From: a virus
DNA: 26,750 bases
Strand: one strand, 5' to 3'
IMG/VR virus record: IMGVR_UViG_3300006641_000146
Location: 1 to 26,750 of that record
The position numbers and the translations under genes are program-made. This document shows, one piece after another, positions 7,985 through 14,042 of the stretch (within the stretch, counting starts at the first letter, position 1; every line of letters begins with the position of its first letter). The notes beneath the pieces were generated by a model. That model did no database searches, had not been told where the DNA came from, and saw only the letters and a program-made list of their open reading frames with translations.

Positions 7985-8713
7985 TCATCCCAGCACCTCC
8001 GGGAATGGGGCAGTAGGCACAGCAAAGTTAGAGGTGTAGCGAGCTATGCCCTTGGTGATGCGAAGTTCGTCGATGTAGCCAGAGAAACTAAAAAGAGAGT
8101 TGGCTGAGTTCAGTCCATTTTGCCCAATGACAGGACCATTTGATTCTGTTTGATAATTTGACGTGTCTGTCCAAGTCGAACCGCTTTGACTTCCATTGAT
8201 GAACAATCTTGTTGAAGTACCGGACCGCGAGACAGCTAGATGGGACCAAGTATCTAACCCCAAGGTACCGCCCGAAATAACCGTGCTGTTATTTACAAAA
8301 TAACCTATAGACCCGTTTGTGTCATAGTAAAGAAGTGTCGGGAAGGCTCCATTGACAAGTGTTCTAAAGTCGACAACCGGTGCGAATTGTTTCCGACTTA
8401 CCGTTGGGCGTACCCAGCACTCAATGGTAAAGTCGCCAGTGCCAAACGCAAGATTAGAGTTGCCGTTAATCCTTAGAAAATCTACATTCCCTCCGAACTC
8501 AATTGAAGCACCACCATACTTGCTTTGGGCAGTGGTAATTTGAGTGTTTCCAGTCCTAGTAGCTGTTCGAGCATTAGTGCTGCTGTCCACAAAGGTAGTG
8601 CTTCCATTGGCTCCATCACCATGCAAAAGCAGCGAAACGTTGTTGTAATAAGGATCAGCAGCAACTGATTCCTTCTTCAACACCACCTTTCCCGGCACAT
8701 AAATCGGGCTCAT
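7985..8713 (-). CDS. LamG (concanavalin A-like) domain protein
   Basis: A 242-aa protein. After a short N-terminus (MSPIYVPGKVVLKKES) it is essentially one LamG domain: SLLLHGDGANGSTTFVDSS, then FGTGDFTIECWVRP, WSHLAVSRSGTSTRLFINGS, and the closing FSGYIDELRITKGIARYT. Such domains bind glycans; in cyanophages they are carried by tail and capsid-decorating proteins that probably contact the cell surface. GGAGG precedes ATG 8713. Coding density and base composition (visibly AT-richer) resemble its two neighbours. Function beyond a lectin-like fold is inference. Confidence 0.82.
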   Translation of the reverse strand: MSPIYVPGKVVLKKESVAADPYYNNVSLLLHGDGANGSTTFVDSSTNARTATRTGNTQITTAQSKYGGASIEFGGNVDFLRINGNSNLAFGTGDFTIECWVRPTVSRKQFAPVVDFRTLVNGAFPTLLYYDTNGSIGYFVNNSTVISGGTLGLDTWSHLAVSRSGTSTRLFINGSQSGSTWTDTSNYQTESNGPVIGQNGLNSANSLFSFSGYIDELRITKGIARYTSNFAVPTAPFPEVLG

Positions 8714-8759
8714 GACAGTACCTCCACGAGGTGATTAGAGTTATAGACTTCTGTGGGTG

Positions 8760-9533
8760 TCATGGTATTGCTGCTCCGATAGCGGTGATGAGTGCTGTGA
8801 CGCGGGTGTCAAGTTTGGCGAGGTCTAGGGATTCGCCGATGGAGTAGAAGGCGAGGCGGGCACTGGAGTATGACGGAACACCGCCTGAGCGAGCAAATAC
8901 AAATATATTTCCACTGTAAGTAGTTTCAGATGAGCCAGATACTACAGCATTAGATCCGGTAATTCTTGATACATATTCAGCGGGCGCAGACGGGAATCTA
9001 GAATGTCCGACAAATCCAGACAAAGTAGCAGAGCTGGCACTTCTAGAGATACCACGGTTGGCTGTAGATAAGTTTGCCGACGAGGAGATAATGCCATTTC
9101 TACCTGCATCAGTAAAACCGGCCCCAAGCAAAGCTCGTGTATCCGCGATGTTTGGAATTAGGGATGCGTAAATAGCATTGTGGTTGTTGTTTTGTGGATC
9201 AGCATTGTTGTTGCGATTGGTATTTAGATACTTCGTGCTCGCATTTCCCACCAGCCCCGTCTTGCGGTTGTAGTCACCAGAGACAAAGTTGAAGTTTGTC
9301 GGAGCCGTACCAACAAGCGGAGTTAGCGCTCCGGCCAGAGTCCTAGCTCCAGCCAAGATACAACTTGCCTTAATCGCACTCCAGATCCCGTCCTGCTTAC
9401 ACCCAATTACAAAATCATTGATGGCGTAGCGGACACCAGTTTCCAGCGCCTGTGTGTCAGCAGCCTCCACCGCTTCGATGTAAGTGGAGGCATCAGTATC
9501 AAACTGAAACCCCGGCCGCCAAACAAGCGTCAT
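8760..9533 (-). CDS. Putative tail/receptor-binding protein of the fibre cassette
   Basis: A 257-aa protein with the order N-terminal FQFDTDASTYIEAVEAADTQ, central DYNRKTGLVGNASTKYLNTN with Asn-rich NRNNNADPQNNNHNA, and C-terminal RLAFYSIGESLDLAKLDTRV followed by TALITAIGAAIP. This arrangement, with a KTGLVG...KYL...NRN segment and a C-terminal YSIGESLDL end, is one I associate with phage tail-tip or fibre proteins of marine phages. The jelly-roll-like composition (S, T, N, G) fits a surface-exposed beta structure. GGAGG precedes ATG 9533, and the start overlaps the stop of the gene before it. No enzyme motif is visible. Confidence 0.6.
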   Translation of the reverse strand: MTLVWRPGFQFDTDASTYIEAVEAADTQALETGVRYAINDFVIGCKQDGIWSAIKASCILAGARTLAGALTPLVGTAPTNFNFVSGDYNRKTGLVGNASTKYLNTNRNNNADPQNNNHNAIYASLIPNIADTRALLGAGFTDAGRNGIISSSANLSTANRGISRSASSATLSGFVGHSRFPSAPAEYVSRITGSNAVVSGSSETTYSGNIFVFARSGGVPSYSSARLAFYSIGESLDLAKLDTRVTALITAIGAAIP

Positions 9534-9784
9534 ACGTCACCTCCATCGGGCTCAGTAGTGTCGTTGTCTTCGAGGGGGACGGGTGCCACATAAGGGGTGC
9601 CGTCTTGGTTGAAGCGTGGTTCAGGCATGACCCAGTACGGACCCACCTGATAGTCCTGACAAGCCTTATTGGCTGCAGTGGTGGCGTACTCTTGAACGAT
9701 GTCGGTGGGTTGTTTGCCTTCGGTGTAGGCAATAGCGACGATGCCAGGAATCAGCTCGTCGGGGATAGTGATTGTGTAGTCCAT
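9530..9784 (-). CDS. Small fibre-cassette protein
   Basis: An 84-aa acidic protein, MDYTITIPDELIPGIVAIAY, with a helical centre (TDIVQEYATTAANKACQD) and a Pro/Asp-rich C-terminus (VPLEDNDTTEPDGG). It starts 6 bp after the upstream fibre-like gene and its stop overlaps the next start (ATGA). Small proteins with this kind of beta-then-helix N-terminus sit beside tail-fibre genes in cyanophages; a fibre-assembly or chaperone role is possible but not shown by sequence. Confidence 0.65.
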   Translation of the reverse strand: MDYTITIPDELIPGIVAIAYTEGKQPTDIVQEYATTAANKACQDYQVGPYWVMPEPRFNQDGTPYVAPVPLEDNDTTEPDGGDV

Positions 9785-9790
9785 AGTTAG

Positions 9791-10807
9791 TTACCAAGTG
9801 GCGAGGGCAGCACGCTTCCACGTATTTGTGGCCGTGCAAACGTAGATGTAGTCGGCGTCGTAGCGAATATCGCCGGCAGTGCCGGTGGCTGTGGCGTTGG
9901 CTGGGGCGGTGCCTACTGCACGCAGTTGGCCAGAGATTGTGCCGTCTCCCGTGGATCCGTTAGTTACTTTGAGGACACCTGAAGTGGATCTTTCCACTCC
10001 AACATCACTTGCCCCTTGGCCAGCAAATCCAGCTCTAAAGTTAAGAGCGCTACTTGCTAGTTGAAGTTCGCCTGGGCTAAAGAATAGATAAGAGGTTCCG
10101 TTAAGTACAACGCCAAACCGACTAGATGAACCAGTCCCGTATAGAAGCAGGCCATTTGAATCTGTATTGCCAATATCAACATTGGTTTGACTAAAGCTAC
10201 CGCCTGATTTGAGGCGAAGGCGACCTGCAGATGTGATACTGGCTTGACTCGTCCCATTCACCTGCAGATCCAGCAGGTTCCCCGCAAACCCACTCGCTGC
10301 ATTAACACCAAGACCAGTACCACTTGTAGACCACGCAGTGCTGGTGGTTCCAGAGGGTTCAATCAGCAGTTGAGGCTTGGTGGTAGTACCTGTGCCACCA
10401 GTAAACCAAGTGCCAGTGAAGCTAACCGGAGGGGTGCTAGCTGCACCGTTCAAACTCAGTGTGATGTTGCCAGTAGCACCGATGGTTGCAGTGCTCAGAC
10501 CAGCGTATGCACCAGCGTTGTTGTAGATCGGCTGCCCACTAGATCCCGCTACAAGGGCGACGGTGCCCGTTGCATCTGGGAAGCTGATGGTGCGGTTTTG
10601 GGTGGGTGTGACGGTTTGAAGCGTAGTGGTGTAGGTGCCGCCGTCCGACAGGTTCACATCACCCGCCACCGTCATCACTTTGGCGGTCTTGTTCCAGGTC
10701 AGATCGACGTCACCGCCGAACACACCAGCATCATTGAACTGGATCTGGGTATCGCTACCGCCTGGTGTTCCGCCACCAGAACCGCTGCCACCGATAAGCC
10801 GTTTCAT
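9791..10807 (-). CDS. Tail-fibre-like structural protein
   Basis: A 338-aa protein. A flexible Gly/Ser N-terminus (MKRLIGGSGSGGGTPGGSDT) leads into IQFNDAGVFGGDVDLTWNKT. Repetitive beta-rich, T/S/G-rich sequence follows, with segments such as GTVALVAGSSGQPIYNNAGA and SGFAGNLLDLQVNGTSQASI. The end is AGDIRYDADYIYVCTATNTW KRAALATW, a terminal domain common in phage fibre and spike proteins. Trimeric fibre architecture is therefore likely. GGAG precedes ATG 10807. It belongs to the surface-protein cassette lying between TerS and TerL and probably forms an extra fibre besides the gp17-type protein at 24952-26397. Confidence 0.75.
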   Translation of the reverse strand: MKRLIGGSGSGGGTPGGSDTQIQFNDAGVFGGDVDLTWNKTAKVMTVAGDVNLSDGGTYTTTLQTVTPTQNRTISFPDATGTVALVAGSSGQPIYNNAGAYAGLSTATIGATGNITLSLNGAASTPPVSFTGTWFTGGTGTTTKPQLLIEPSGTTSTAWSTSGTGLGVNAASGFAGNLLDLQVNGTSQASITSAGRLRLKSGGSFSQTNVDIGNTDSNGLLLYGTGSSSRFGVVLNGTSYLFFSPGELQLASSALNFRAGFAGQGASDVGVERSTSGVLKVTNGSTGDGTISGQLRAVGTAPANATATGTAGDIRYDADYIYVCTATNTWKRAALATW

Positions 10808-10811
10808 GGAT

Positions 10812-11141
10812 TCACTCCGCAGTAGAAAGGGCCACCTTGAACACGACGGTGGGTGTACCGCCTGAAATGCTTACCAGGCGTCCCCTGACGTAAGGAACCG
10901 GAGCTTGAGCAACGGAATAAGCCGTTGTGCCATTAGCGGTCAACGTGGTATCCAGCTCAACAGGATCCAAGTTGAACCAGTTAGTGGCATCCAAGGAGCC
11001 TTCCAGTCGAATGACGACGTTGGTGCCGATCGACGACACGGTCACTTGAAACACCAAGTTGTCTTGGGTTCCTAGGCCTTGGAAATCAGTAGTCCCTGCT
11101 GATGTCAGGGTGCCCAGCGTTGCAACGACTGGAGAGGACAT
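10812..11141 (-). CDS. Small beta-rich virion protein
   Basis: A 109-aa protein, MSSPVVATLGTLTSAGTTDF, with alternating hydrophobic and T/S residues. It has the central pattern VVIRLEGSLDATNWFNLDPV and a C-terminal end YVRGRLVSISGGTPTVVFKV. Short beta-sandwich proteins with EGSxDGxNW-type motifs are frequent head- or tail-decoration proteins. It lies 4 bp after the fibre-like gene start side and 2 bp from the TerS stop, so it is co-translated with them. The structural role is inferred from composition and neighbours. Confidence 0.65.
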   Translation of the reverse strand: MSSPVVATLGTLTSAGTTDFQGLGTQDNLVFQVTVSSIGTNVVIRLEGSLDATNWFNLDPVELDTTLTANGTTAYSVAQAPVPYVRGRLVSISGGTPTVVFKVALSTAE

Positions 11142-11143
11142 GG

Positions 11144-11389
11144 CTAAGCAACCCTACGGGGTTTCATCTGTACCACCTTATCCAGGTCCGGCAAGGACGA
11201 CACCAGCTCTCCAAAGGGTGTGCCTTCCACTGGTTGAGCACTGATGTTGTTGTCTTTCAAGAACTGCCGAAGAACCGACAACTCAGAACTGGTAATCGAC
11301 CCGTCGTGCAGCTTCTCCTTCAACAAGAGAGCTAGCCCCATATGGAGATCAGCTAGCTGGTCGTTGATGTCGTTCGTCTTCTTGGCCAT
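11144..11389 (-). CDS. Terminase small subunit (T7 gp18-like DNA maturase A)
   Basis: An 81-aa protein (T7 gp18 is 89 aa). The pattern is ADLHMGLALLLKEKLHDGSI, then SSELSVLRQFLKDNNISAQP and TPFGELVSSLP, matching the small-terminase family of T7-like cyanophages (helix, D-G-x-x-x-x-x-E-L, R-Q-F-L-K-D-N, then a short acidic tail). It recognises the phage DNA and brings TerL to the packaging site. ATG 11389 has no clear Shine-Dalgarno site. The 93 bp upstream contain a perfect 8-bp-stem hairpin (11414-11436). Its separation from TerL by five structural genes is unusual. Confidence 0.78.
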   Translation of the reverse strand: MAKKTNDINDQLADLHMGLALLLKEKLHDGSITSSELSVLRQFLKDNNISAQPVEGTPFGELVSSLPDLDKVVQMKPRRVA

Positions 11390-11413
11390 GACGACGTCAG
11401 CAGAAAGGGCTGA

Positions 11414-11436
11414 GAGGGAAGGGCTGGTCTTCCCTC
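11414..11436. other. Perfect 8-bp hairpin upstream of TerS
   Basis: GAGGGAAG and CTTCCCTC form perfect arms around a 7-nt loop. No T-run follows on either strand, so it is not a standard terminator. It lies 25 bp before the TerS start in the leftward leader and could affect mRNA stability or act as a protein-binding site; neither is shown. Confidence 0.5.
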
Positions 11437-11482
11437 CTAGCTAGGCACCCACCACAGGCACCGTCAACACTGTAGGCGGTAG

Positions 11483-11719
11483 TCAACGGCCGCCAGGACG
11501 ACGTCTCGCGTCTTCTGCCCGCCTCTTGGCCAGGTAAGCAGCAAACCCCTGCTCATCCGTCCGCAACCCATCCACAAGGCCGTGCTGCGCCCTCCAAGAC
11601 TTCATCGTCTCCTTGTACGCCCTGCGGTCCTGCCGACTGCCGACCCAGTCCTCGCTGATCACTCGCTGAAGACTGGCCATGTACGTGTTCTGTTGCTGCC
11701 GTTGATAGTCTTGGCTCAT
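11483..11719 (-). CDS. Hypothetical 78-aa protein, first gene of the late module
   Basis: The product starts MSQDYQRQQQNTYMASLQRV and continues with ISEDWVGSRQDRRAYKETMK and a basic C-terminus AYLAKRRAEDARRRPGGR. It is highly charged and probably helical. GGAG lies about 17 nt before ATG 11719. The frame remains open further upstream but only as a shadow of the hairpin region, so this ATG is preferred. I do not recognise the family. Its position, first in the leftward block and just before TerS, might suit a packaging accessory, but this is a guess from location. Confidence 0.6.
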   Translation of the reverse strand: MSQDYQRQQQNTYMASLQRVISEDWVGSRQDRRAYKETMKSWRAQHGLVDGLRTDEQGFAAYLAKRRAEDARRRPGGR

Positions 11720-11790
11720 CGCCTGCTTGCTCCAGGTGGTCGTGGTCGAGGTGCGCCAACACCGTCGACCCCAACAATCTATCCACCCCA

Positions 11791-11815
11791 ACCCCAGCCA
11801 GCACTGGGGTTTTTT
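11791..11815 (+). terminator. Rho-independent terminator, plus strand
   Basis: A 6-7-bp stem (ACCCCAG / CTGGGGT) closes a 6-nt loop and is followed by a run of six T. There is no T-run on the minus side. No plus-strand gene lies upstream within the window, so the transcript it ends is unknown. Confidence 0.75.
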
Positions 11816-11895
11816 CATGCCAACTCCCCTCTTGACACACCCATGTACAGTGGGGGTTAACAATCCCCTTCGGCAAGGGTACATAGTTAATCCAC

Positions 11896-11915
11896 AGGCC
11901 AACGGGCCTTTTTTT
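11896..11915 (+). terminator. Second plus-strand terminator
   Basis: A 5-bp stem AGGCC / GGCCT with an AACG loop runs into seven T. It follows another small hairpin (CCCTT-CGGC-AAGGG, 11866-11879) and lies about 60 bp after a lone TTGACA box (11832-11837). The group looks like the 3' end of a very short RNA, but no convincing -10 box is present. Confidence 0.65.
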
Positions 11916-12120
11916 GTGTCCGTCTCTGTATTGGAAATGGGTCCAGCAACAACGATCCCTCCAATGGTTCCGGGATTGGCCTAACGGCCAATAGCCCTTC
12001 ACTACCTCCTGGTCGCCCCTACAGGGGCTCCCAGACGGCCACACCCCTGCCCCGATGGCCTCACGGCCATCTATACCCCTCAGCCCAACCCCCTCTCAAC
12101 CGGGGGCTCACCAGCGGTTG

Positions 12121-12191
12121 ACCAACTTTTTGCTGGAAAATTCTGAGGGGCACACCCTCGACCAACTTTTTACCGGAAAATTCTGAGGGGC
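12121..12191. repeat. Two 31-bp direct repeats with 40-bp period
   Basis: Copies at 12121-12151 and 12161-12191 differ at only two positions (GCTGG versus ACCGG in the centre). Each has ACCAACTTTTT, then a GG-AAAATTCTGAGGGGC right half, so a T-run and an A-run flank a short centre. The 9-bp spacer with the end of copy 1 forms GAGGG-gcaca-CCCTC. Exact spacing suggests binding sites, promoters or terminal-type short repeats. Confidence 0.85.
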
Positions 12192-12331
12192 TTACGCATA
12201 GTGCGGCAGCCGTCGTCACCCCCCATGGGGGGGCCCTGCGCGGGGTTGATGCGGTGCCCCTGGGGGCCTTGGACAGGCTGGGCCACCCGCTGGACAGCGC
12301 AGACCCCAGTCGTACCAAGGTGTCCTAGGGG

Positions 12332-12364
12332 CCTGCGCACCTGTGTGCATGGCAGGTGCGCAGG
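12332..12364. repeat. Perfect inverted repeat, 12-bp arms
   Basis: Arms CCTGCGCACCTG and CAGGTGCGCAGG are exact reverse complements around a 9-nt loop. No T-tract follows on either strand, so it is not a terminator. It is the longest perfect stem I found in the window and lies in the gene-free region. Confidence 0.85.
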
Positions 12365-12633
12365 GTTGGACAGGGGTCGCCAGGGGTGGGCCCGGAGGGT
12401 GGGGTGCCCTGGTGGGCCTGGTGTGGTGCTGCCTGTTGAAGCGTGCCCGCCCCAGGTCCAACTCGAACCGAGAGGACCGTGGAGGGAACACGGGTCCGCG
12501 GTCGAAACGGTCGCAATCCACCAGTAATGGTGGTAATGTGGAGGAGCAGTGGGCGAAGCCCGCTGCGACCCACCACACGGCAAAGCGGCAGCCCGGAAGG
12601 GCTGGCGGTTTGACCGATACCGCACCTAGACAA

Positions 12634-12786
12634 ATGCAGATCACCGAGCGCGCCTCGAAGGCGGAGATCATCTCCGCTGCCTGCGAGCTGGCGGATAGCC
12701 AGTCTCAGCGGATCGAGGAGCTGCAGCAGCGGCAGATCATCCTCCTAGCCCTCCTGGGCCTGGTGGCTGTACTGGAGCTGCTGTGA
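12634..12786 (+). CDS. Small early membrane protein
   Basis: A 50-aa protein starting MQITERASKAEIISAACELA, with a charged helix (DSQSQRIEELQQRQ) and a C-terminal membrane segment (IILLALLGLVAVLELL). Short proteins with the ERASKAEII-type N-terminus and a terminal hydrophobic helix occur in cyanophages near the early end. ATG 12634 lacks a Shine-Dalgarno site, and an ACCCACCAC motif lies 57 nt upstream. Its stop overlaps the next start (TGATG). As the first rightward gene it probably defines the beginning of the early transcript. Function unknown. Confidence 0.7.
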   Translation: MQITERASKAEIISAACELADSQSQRIEELQQRQIILLALLGLVAVLELL

Positions 12787-13121
12787 TGACGACCGCAACC
12801 ACTGCCACGTTTCAGCGCATCCACGATGCCTGGCAGGCCTTGGTCCTGGATTCCATCCAGGCATGGAAGAGGCCGGTCAGCGTGCCTTACCTGGCGCCGT
12901 TGACAGATGGCCGCTCCCAGGTCGTCTGGGACATGAGCGACGATCCAAGGGGATGGGACAACCAAGCGGTGACCCATCTCCTGCCAGCACTGCTGGCCCA
13001 AGCCAACCGCTACCGGCGGATGGGCTTAGACATCTCCGCTGCTGACTGCTGCTGGCTTGTTCAGCAGCTGAAAAGCGGGGCCATGACCATCGTCGGGTCT
13101 CACATGCTCCCAGCTGAATGA
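12786..13121 (+). CDS. Early hypothetical protein, 111 aa
   Basis: The product begins MTTATTATFQRIHDAWQALV and contains RSQVVWDMSDDPRGWDNQAV and CWLVQQLKSGAMTIVGSHML. ATG 12786 shares its A with the TGA of the upstream gene, which argues for translational coupling. It is a soluble, Trp-rich mixed alpha/beta protein by composition; I do not recognise the family. Two strong hairpins follow the stop codon within 10-50 bp, one with a UUCG loop, and may protect the 3' end of this early transcript. Confidence 0.65.
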   Translation: MTTATTATFQRIHDAWQALVLDSIQAWKRPVSVPYLAPLTDGRSQVVWDMSDDPRGWDNQAVTHLLPALLAQANRYRRMGLDISAADCCWLVQQLKSGAMTIVGSHMLPAE

Positions 13122-13130
13122 CGGCATCCC

Positions 13131-13168
13131 GGAGGGGCTTCGGCCCTTCCCTGCTGCCCTCACAGCAG
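13131..13168 (+). other. Two tandem RNA hairpins, one with a UUCG tetraloop
   Basis: Hairpin 1 (13131-13150) has an 8-bp stem, with one G-T pair, closing the extra-stable C(UUCG)G loop. Hairpin 2 (13151-13168) pairs CTGCTG with CAGCAG around a 6-nt loop. There is no T-run. They lie between two early genes and probably act in mRNA stability or processing. Confidence 0.65.
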
Positions 13169-13170
13169 CA

Positions 13171-13179
13171 ACCCACCAC
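13171..13179 (+). promoter_or_regulatory. ACCCACCAC motif before the 161-aa early gene
   Basis: Exact 9-mer, 14 nt before ATG 13194. No Shine-Dalgarno sequence is present between it and the start. See the finding on this motif. Confidence 0.6.
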
Positions 13180-13193
13180 AACGATTTGCACCT

Positions 13194-13679
13194 ATGAAAA
13201 CCGAAGAACAAAAGGAGCAACTGAGCCACGCCGAGCAGAACGCTGAGAGCTGGTCTGACCAGATCACGGCGGCATGGGAGGCCTATGGCTTCTGCTGCGA
13301 GGAGGGAGAGGGCAAGTACCTCTCTCGTGAGGCGAAGCAAGTGCTCAAGGGCCACGGCTACGACGGCACCAATTACAACCACGTTGCGGAAGGAATTGAA
13401 GAAGCCATGCGGGTGACCGCACTGAGCGTCGAAGTGCGCAGCGGCTGGATGGAGCCAGGCGACGGGGACTCAGTGGACCCCGATGAGTTCCGCATCCTGC
13501 TGTCGACCGGAGGGCCTGCCCTTCGGGTGATGGGGGAGCTGGACCGCTGCGAGCCCTCCCGTTGCTGGCTTGAAATCCAGGATTGGGGAACACCTTGGAC
13601 TCGGTACTTCAGCCGCAGTGCTGAGCGGGTAACGGCCCTCCATTGGTTCGCTTCCCTTTTCTATTACGGGGAGGGCTGA
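13194..13679 (+). CDS. Conserved phage hypothetical protein, 161 aa
   Basis: The product starts MKTEEQKEQLSHAEQNAESW. Its C-terminal half has a distinctive conserved pattern: VEVRSGWMEPGDGDSVDPDE, EFRILLSTGGPALRVMGELD and CWLEIQDWGTPWTRYF, ending in FASLFYYGEG. I recall this R-S-G-W ... I-L-L-S-T-G-G-P-A ... D-W-G-T-P-W ... F-Y-x-G-E pattern from many phage and metagenomic hypothetical proteins, without a known role. The start is ATG 13194 preceded by the ACCCACCAC motif. It is the largest of the early genes before RNA polymerase. Confidence 0.72.
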   Translation: MKTEEQKEQLSHAEQNAESWSDQITAAWEAYGFCCEEGEGKYLSREAKQVLKGHGYDGTNYNHVAEGIEEAMRVTALSVEVRSGWMEPGDGDSVDPDEFRILLSTGGPALRVMGELDRCEPSRCWLEIQDWGTPWTRYFSRSAERVTALHWFASLFYYGEG

Positions 13680-13683
13680 ACCA

Positions 13684-13821
13684 ATGCTGAGCCGCCTGCC
13701 TGTTGCTCTATTCACGGTGGCGGCCAGCTCCCTTTTGTGGCTTATGGCCCTGGAGGAGCTGGCCCGTCAGCCGGTGACCAACACCGGCACCCAACCCACT
13801 ACCCACCACGTCGACCGATGA
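13684..13821 (+). CDS. Tiny early membrane protein
   Basis: A 45-aa product, MLSRLPVALFTVAASSLLWL, in which residues 5-22 form a single membrane helix or signal-anchor, followed by a polar tail (ARQPVTNTGTQPTTHHVDR). The stop overlaps the next start (ATGA), and the start is 4 bp after the previous stop. The C-terminal TTHH codons coincide with the ACCCACCAC motif that serves the next gene. An inner-membrane early protein is likely; function unknown. Confidence 0.55.
   Translation: MLSRLPVALFTVAASSLLWLMALEELARQPVTNTGTQPTTHHVDR
13801..13809 (+). promoter_or_regulatory. ACCCACCAC motif before the 71-aa early gene
   Basis: Exact 9-mer, 8 nt before ATG 13818. It extends to ACCCACCACGTCG, shared with the copy at 14343. 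Confidence 0.6.
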
Positions 13822-14033
13822 ACCAGTTCTTTCTGACCCAAGCCGACTACGAAAGCCGCTGGAATGGCTGGGCCTCTGCCGCCTCTGAGTACTGCCAACG
13901 GGGCTACCCCGTGCATTACGAGGGGGTCGACTGGCAGCAGGCCTGCCGCGATAACGGCTTCTATGGCGCCATCGAAAAGGTGAAGGCCTCCTATCGGATC
14001 CGCCAGCACCGCCGCCGTATGGCCGCCAACTAA
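13818..14033 (+). CDS. Early hypothetical protein, 71 aa
   Basis: The product is MNQFFLTQADYESRWNGWAS followed by EYCQRGYPVHYEGVDWQQAC and a basic end YRIRQHRRRMAAN. It is small, aromatic-rich and basic at the C-terminus, which would suit a nucleic-acid or host-protein binder. ATG 13818 is chosen over the in-frame upstream alternative because it gives an ATGA overlap and sits 8 nt after the motif. A rho-independent terminator follows 9 bp after the stop. Family not recognised. Confidence 0.65.
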   Translation: MNQFFLTQADYESRWNGWASAASEYCQRGYPVHYEGVDWQQACRDNGFYGAIEKVKASYRIRQHRRRMAAN

Positions 14034-14042
14034 ACCACCACG

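Larger units (their letters stand above)
11720..12633. other. Structured non-coding divergent region (early/late boundary)
   Basis: About 0.9 kb without a credible gene: the open frames here are low-complexity, overlap on both strands and have no recognisable sequence. It holds two plus-strand terminators (11791, 11896), short hairpins at 11866-11879, 11975-11992, 12015-12028, 12054-12071 and 12089-12106, a two-copy 40-bp-period repeat (12121-12191), a palindrome of six C, AT, six G (12219-12232), a perfect 12-bp-arm inverted repeat (12332-12364) and a 6-bp hairpin with GTAA loop (12518-12533). It separates leftward late genes, starting near TerS, from rightward early genes. This is where I would look for the genome ends, packaging site, origin and early promoters. 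Confidence 0.7.

Noticed and set aside
9583-9600. Match to the Syn5 phage promoter core (GGCACCCGT on the minus strand)
   Set aside because: Only about nine bases match as I recall the consensus; it is a single copy inside a coding sequence (V-A-P-V codons).
11832-11862. Sigma-70 promoter from the TTGACA box
   Set aside because: No acceptable -10 box lies 16-18 nt downstream; TACAGT is only 8 nt away and TTAACA is 19 nt away and a poor match. Kept only as a remark in the short-RNA finding.
12440-12500. Possible tRNA on the minus strand (GGTTCGAGTT resembles a T-loop)
   Set aside because: The flanking bases do not form a T-stem, and no acceptor or anticodon arm can be drawn.
12170-12671. Several overlapping open frames on both strands, 100-150 codons
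   Set aside because: They are Pro/Arg/Trp/His-rich frames of GC-biased hairpin DNA; all overlap one another and none has a domain or start signal.
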